Source: Nocardioides coralli
GTDB lineage: Bacteria; Actinomycetota; Actinomycetes; Propionibacteriales; Nocardioidaceae
DNA: 64,000 bases
Assembly: GCF_019880385.1 (NCBI RefSeq)
Contig: NZ_CP082273.1
Span: forward strand, 806,001-870,000
Direction: 5' to 3'
This document shows, in pieces, positions 63,508-64,000 of this stretch. Within the stretch, counting starts at the first letter, position 1. Each line of letters opens with the position of its first letter. The notes beneath the pieces are model-generated. The model saw only the letters and a list, made by a program, of their open reading frames with translations. It was not told where the DNA came from and searched no databases. The position numbers were made by a program, and so were the translations under genes.

Positions 63508-64000
63508 TTGCGGATCTCCTCGACGATCGCCGGGACCACCTCGTGCATGTCGCCGACGACGGCATAGGTCGCCCGGGTCATCATCGGGGCCTCGGGATCG
63601 GTGTTGACCGCCAGGATCGCCTTGGAGGACGCGCAACCGGCCCAGTGCTGGATCGCGCCGCTGATGCCGCAGGCGATGTAGAGGTCGGGCGCGATCCGGC
63701 TCCCGGTCTGACCGATCTGCTCGTGGTGGGGGCGCCACCCCAGGCTGGTGACCACGCGGGTCACGCCCACGACGCCGCCGAGCAGCTCGGCGAGCTCGGT
63801 GACCGGGCCGAAGCCGCCCGGTCCGCCGGCGCCCCGACCCGCGCCCACGACCACCGAGGCCGAGCGCAGCGACCCCGACTCGTCGGGCTCCGGCTCGGCG
63901 GTGCGCACGACCGTGGCGCGCCGGTCCGCGGCAGGCACCTCCGGGTGGCACGCCACCCAGGTCGCCGCCGGCCCACCCACGCCGTGGGCCGACCACGCGT
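63498..64000 (-). CDS. etfA: Electron transfer flavoprotein alpha subunit, C-terminal part
   Basis: Partial gene cut by the right edge; the frame stays open to base 64000. The visible C-terminal FAD-binding domain has VVVGAGRG, VTSLGWRPHHEQIGQTG, YIACGISGAIQHWAG, ILAVNTDPEAP and VVGDMHEVVPAIVEEI, all typical of EtfA. It carries electrons from acyl-CoA dehydrogenases to the quinone pool. The N-terminal half and the likely etfB neighbour are outside the window. Interval 63393-63485 holds nothing apart from the sdhC promoter region. Confidence 0.93.
   Translation of the reverse strand, partial: AWSAHGVGGPAATWVACHPEVPAADRRATVVRTAEPEPDESGSLRSASVVVGAGRGAGGPGGFGPVTELAELLGGVVGVTRVVTSLGWRPHHEQIGQTGSRIAPDLYIACGISGAIQHWAGCASSKAILAVNTDPEAPMMTRATYAVVGDMHEVVPAIVEEIRNRA

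Overview
The window is a GC-rich (about 70% or more) actinobacterial chromosome segment. GTG starts, short overlapping genes, −10 hexamers 6-9 nt upstream of start codons, and gene content (monomeric isocitrate dehydrogenase, a DUF6350 gene before purN, an SCO4848-type protein, a ChoD-like oxidase, F420-type luciferase-like enzymes) point to Nocardioidaceae, probably Nocardioides. I saw no rRNA, tRNA, CRISPR array, insertion sequence or prophage. Product calls come from recognising motifs and family sequences by eye; no database search was run.

Layout. 1-2.4 kb: end of an aldehyde dehydrogenase gene, a ChoD-like oxidase, then an intergenic stretch with a probable 6C-like small RNA and a tandem repeat. 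2.4-13.7 kb: guaA, then a tightly packed purine-degradation cluster (DUF6986 lyase-like protein, uricase, OHCU decarboxylase, HIU hydrolase, allantoinase, ureidoglycine aminohydrolase, xanthine dehydrogenase subunits and XdhC). 13.7-18.2 kb: small membrane protein, DUF5808 protein, malate synthase, an unusual astacin-type metalloprotease with a stand-alone copy of its C-terminal domain and a Pro-rich repeat protein, and a YbaY-like protein. 18.2-26.8 kb: acyl-CoA dehydrogenase and luciferase-like enzyme behind a palindromic operator, a YbaK-type deacylase, a PspC envelope-stress module with two-component system, and an AGCS symporter. 26.8-36.1 kb: PcrA helicase, M23 peptidase, B12-binding/Rieske pair, SRPBCC protein, sucCD, VOC protein and hydrolase. 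36.1-43.9 kb: sigma-like membrane fusion protein, DUF6350 protein, purN, a ZTP riboswitch, purH, folD, DUF3017 protein, mdh. 43.9-54 kb: lipoprotein, monomeric idh, DUF6498 protein, and a LacI-controlled sugar ABC importer facing a glycogen-debranching-type hydrolase. 54-64 kb: MFS transporter, orphan histidine kinase, trpS, 2'-5' RNA ligase-like protein, YihY/BrkB protein, SCO4848-like protein, sdhCAB and the end of etfA.

How the genes fit together. Purine synthesis (guaA, purN, purH, folD) and purine breakdown to ureidoglycolate are both present, and malate synthase, which would use glyoxylate derived from that route, lies about 0.7 kb past the degradation cluster. Five TCA or glyoxylate-shunt steps (sucCD, mdh, idh, sdhCAB, malate synthase) fall within about 50 kb. 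The most unusual parts are the signal-peptide-less astacin cluster, the sigma-factor/membrane fusion protein, the ZTP riboswitch whose basal stem includes the purN stop codon, and the 6C-like RNA.
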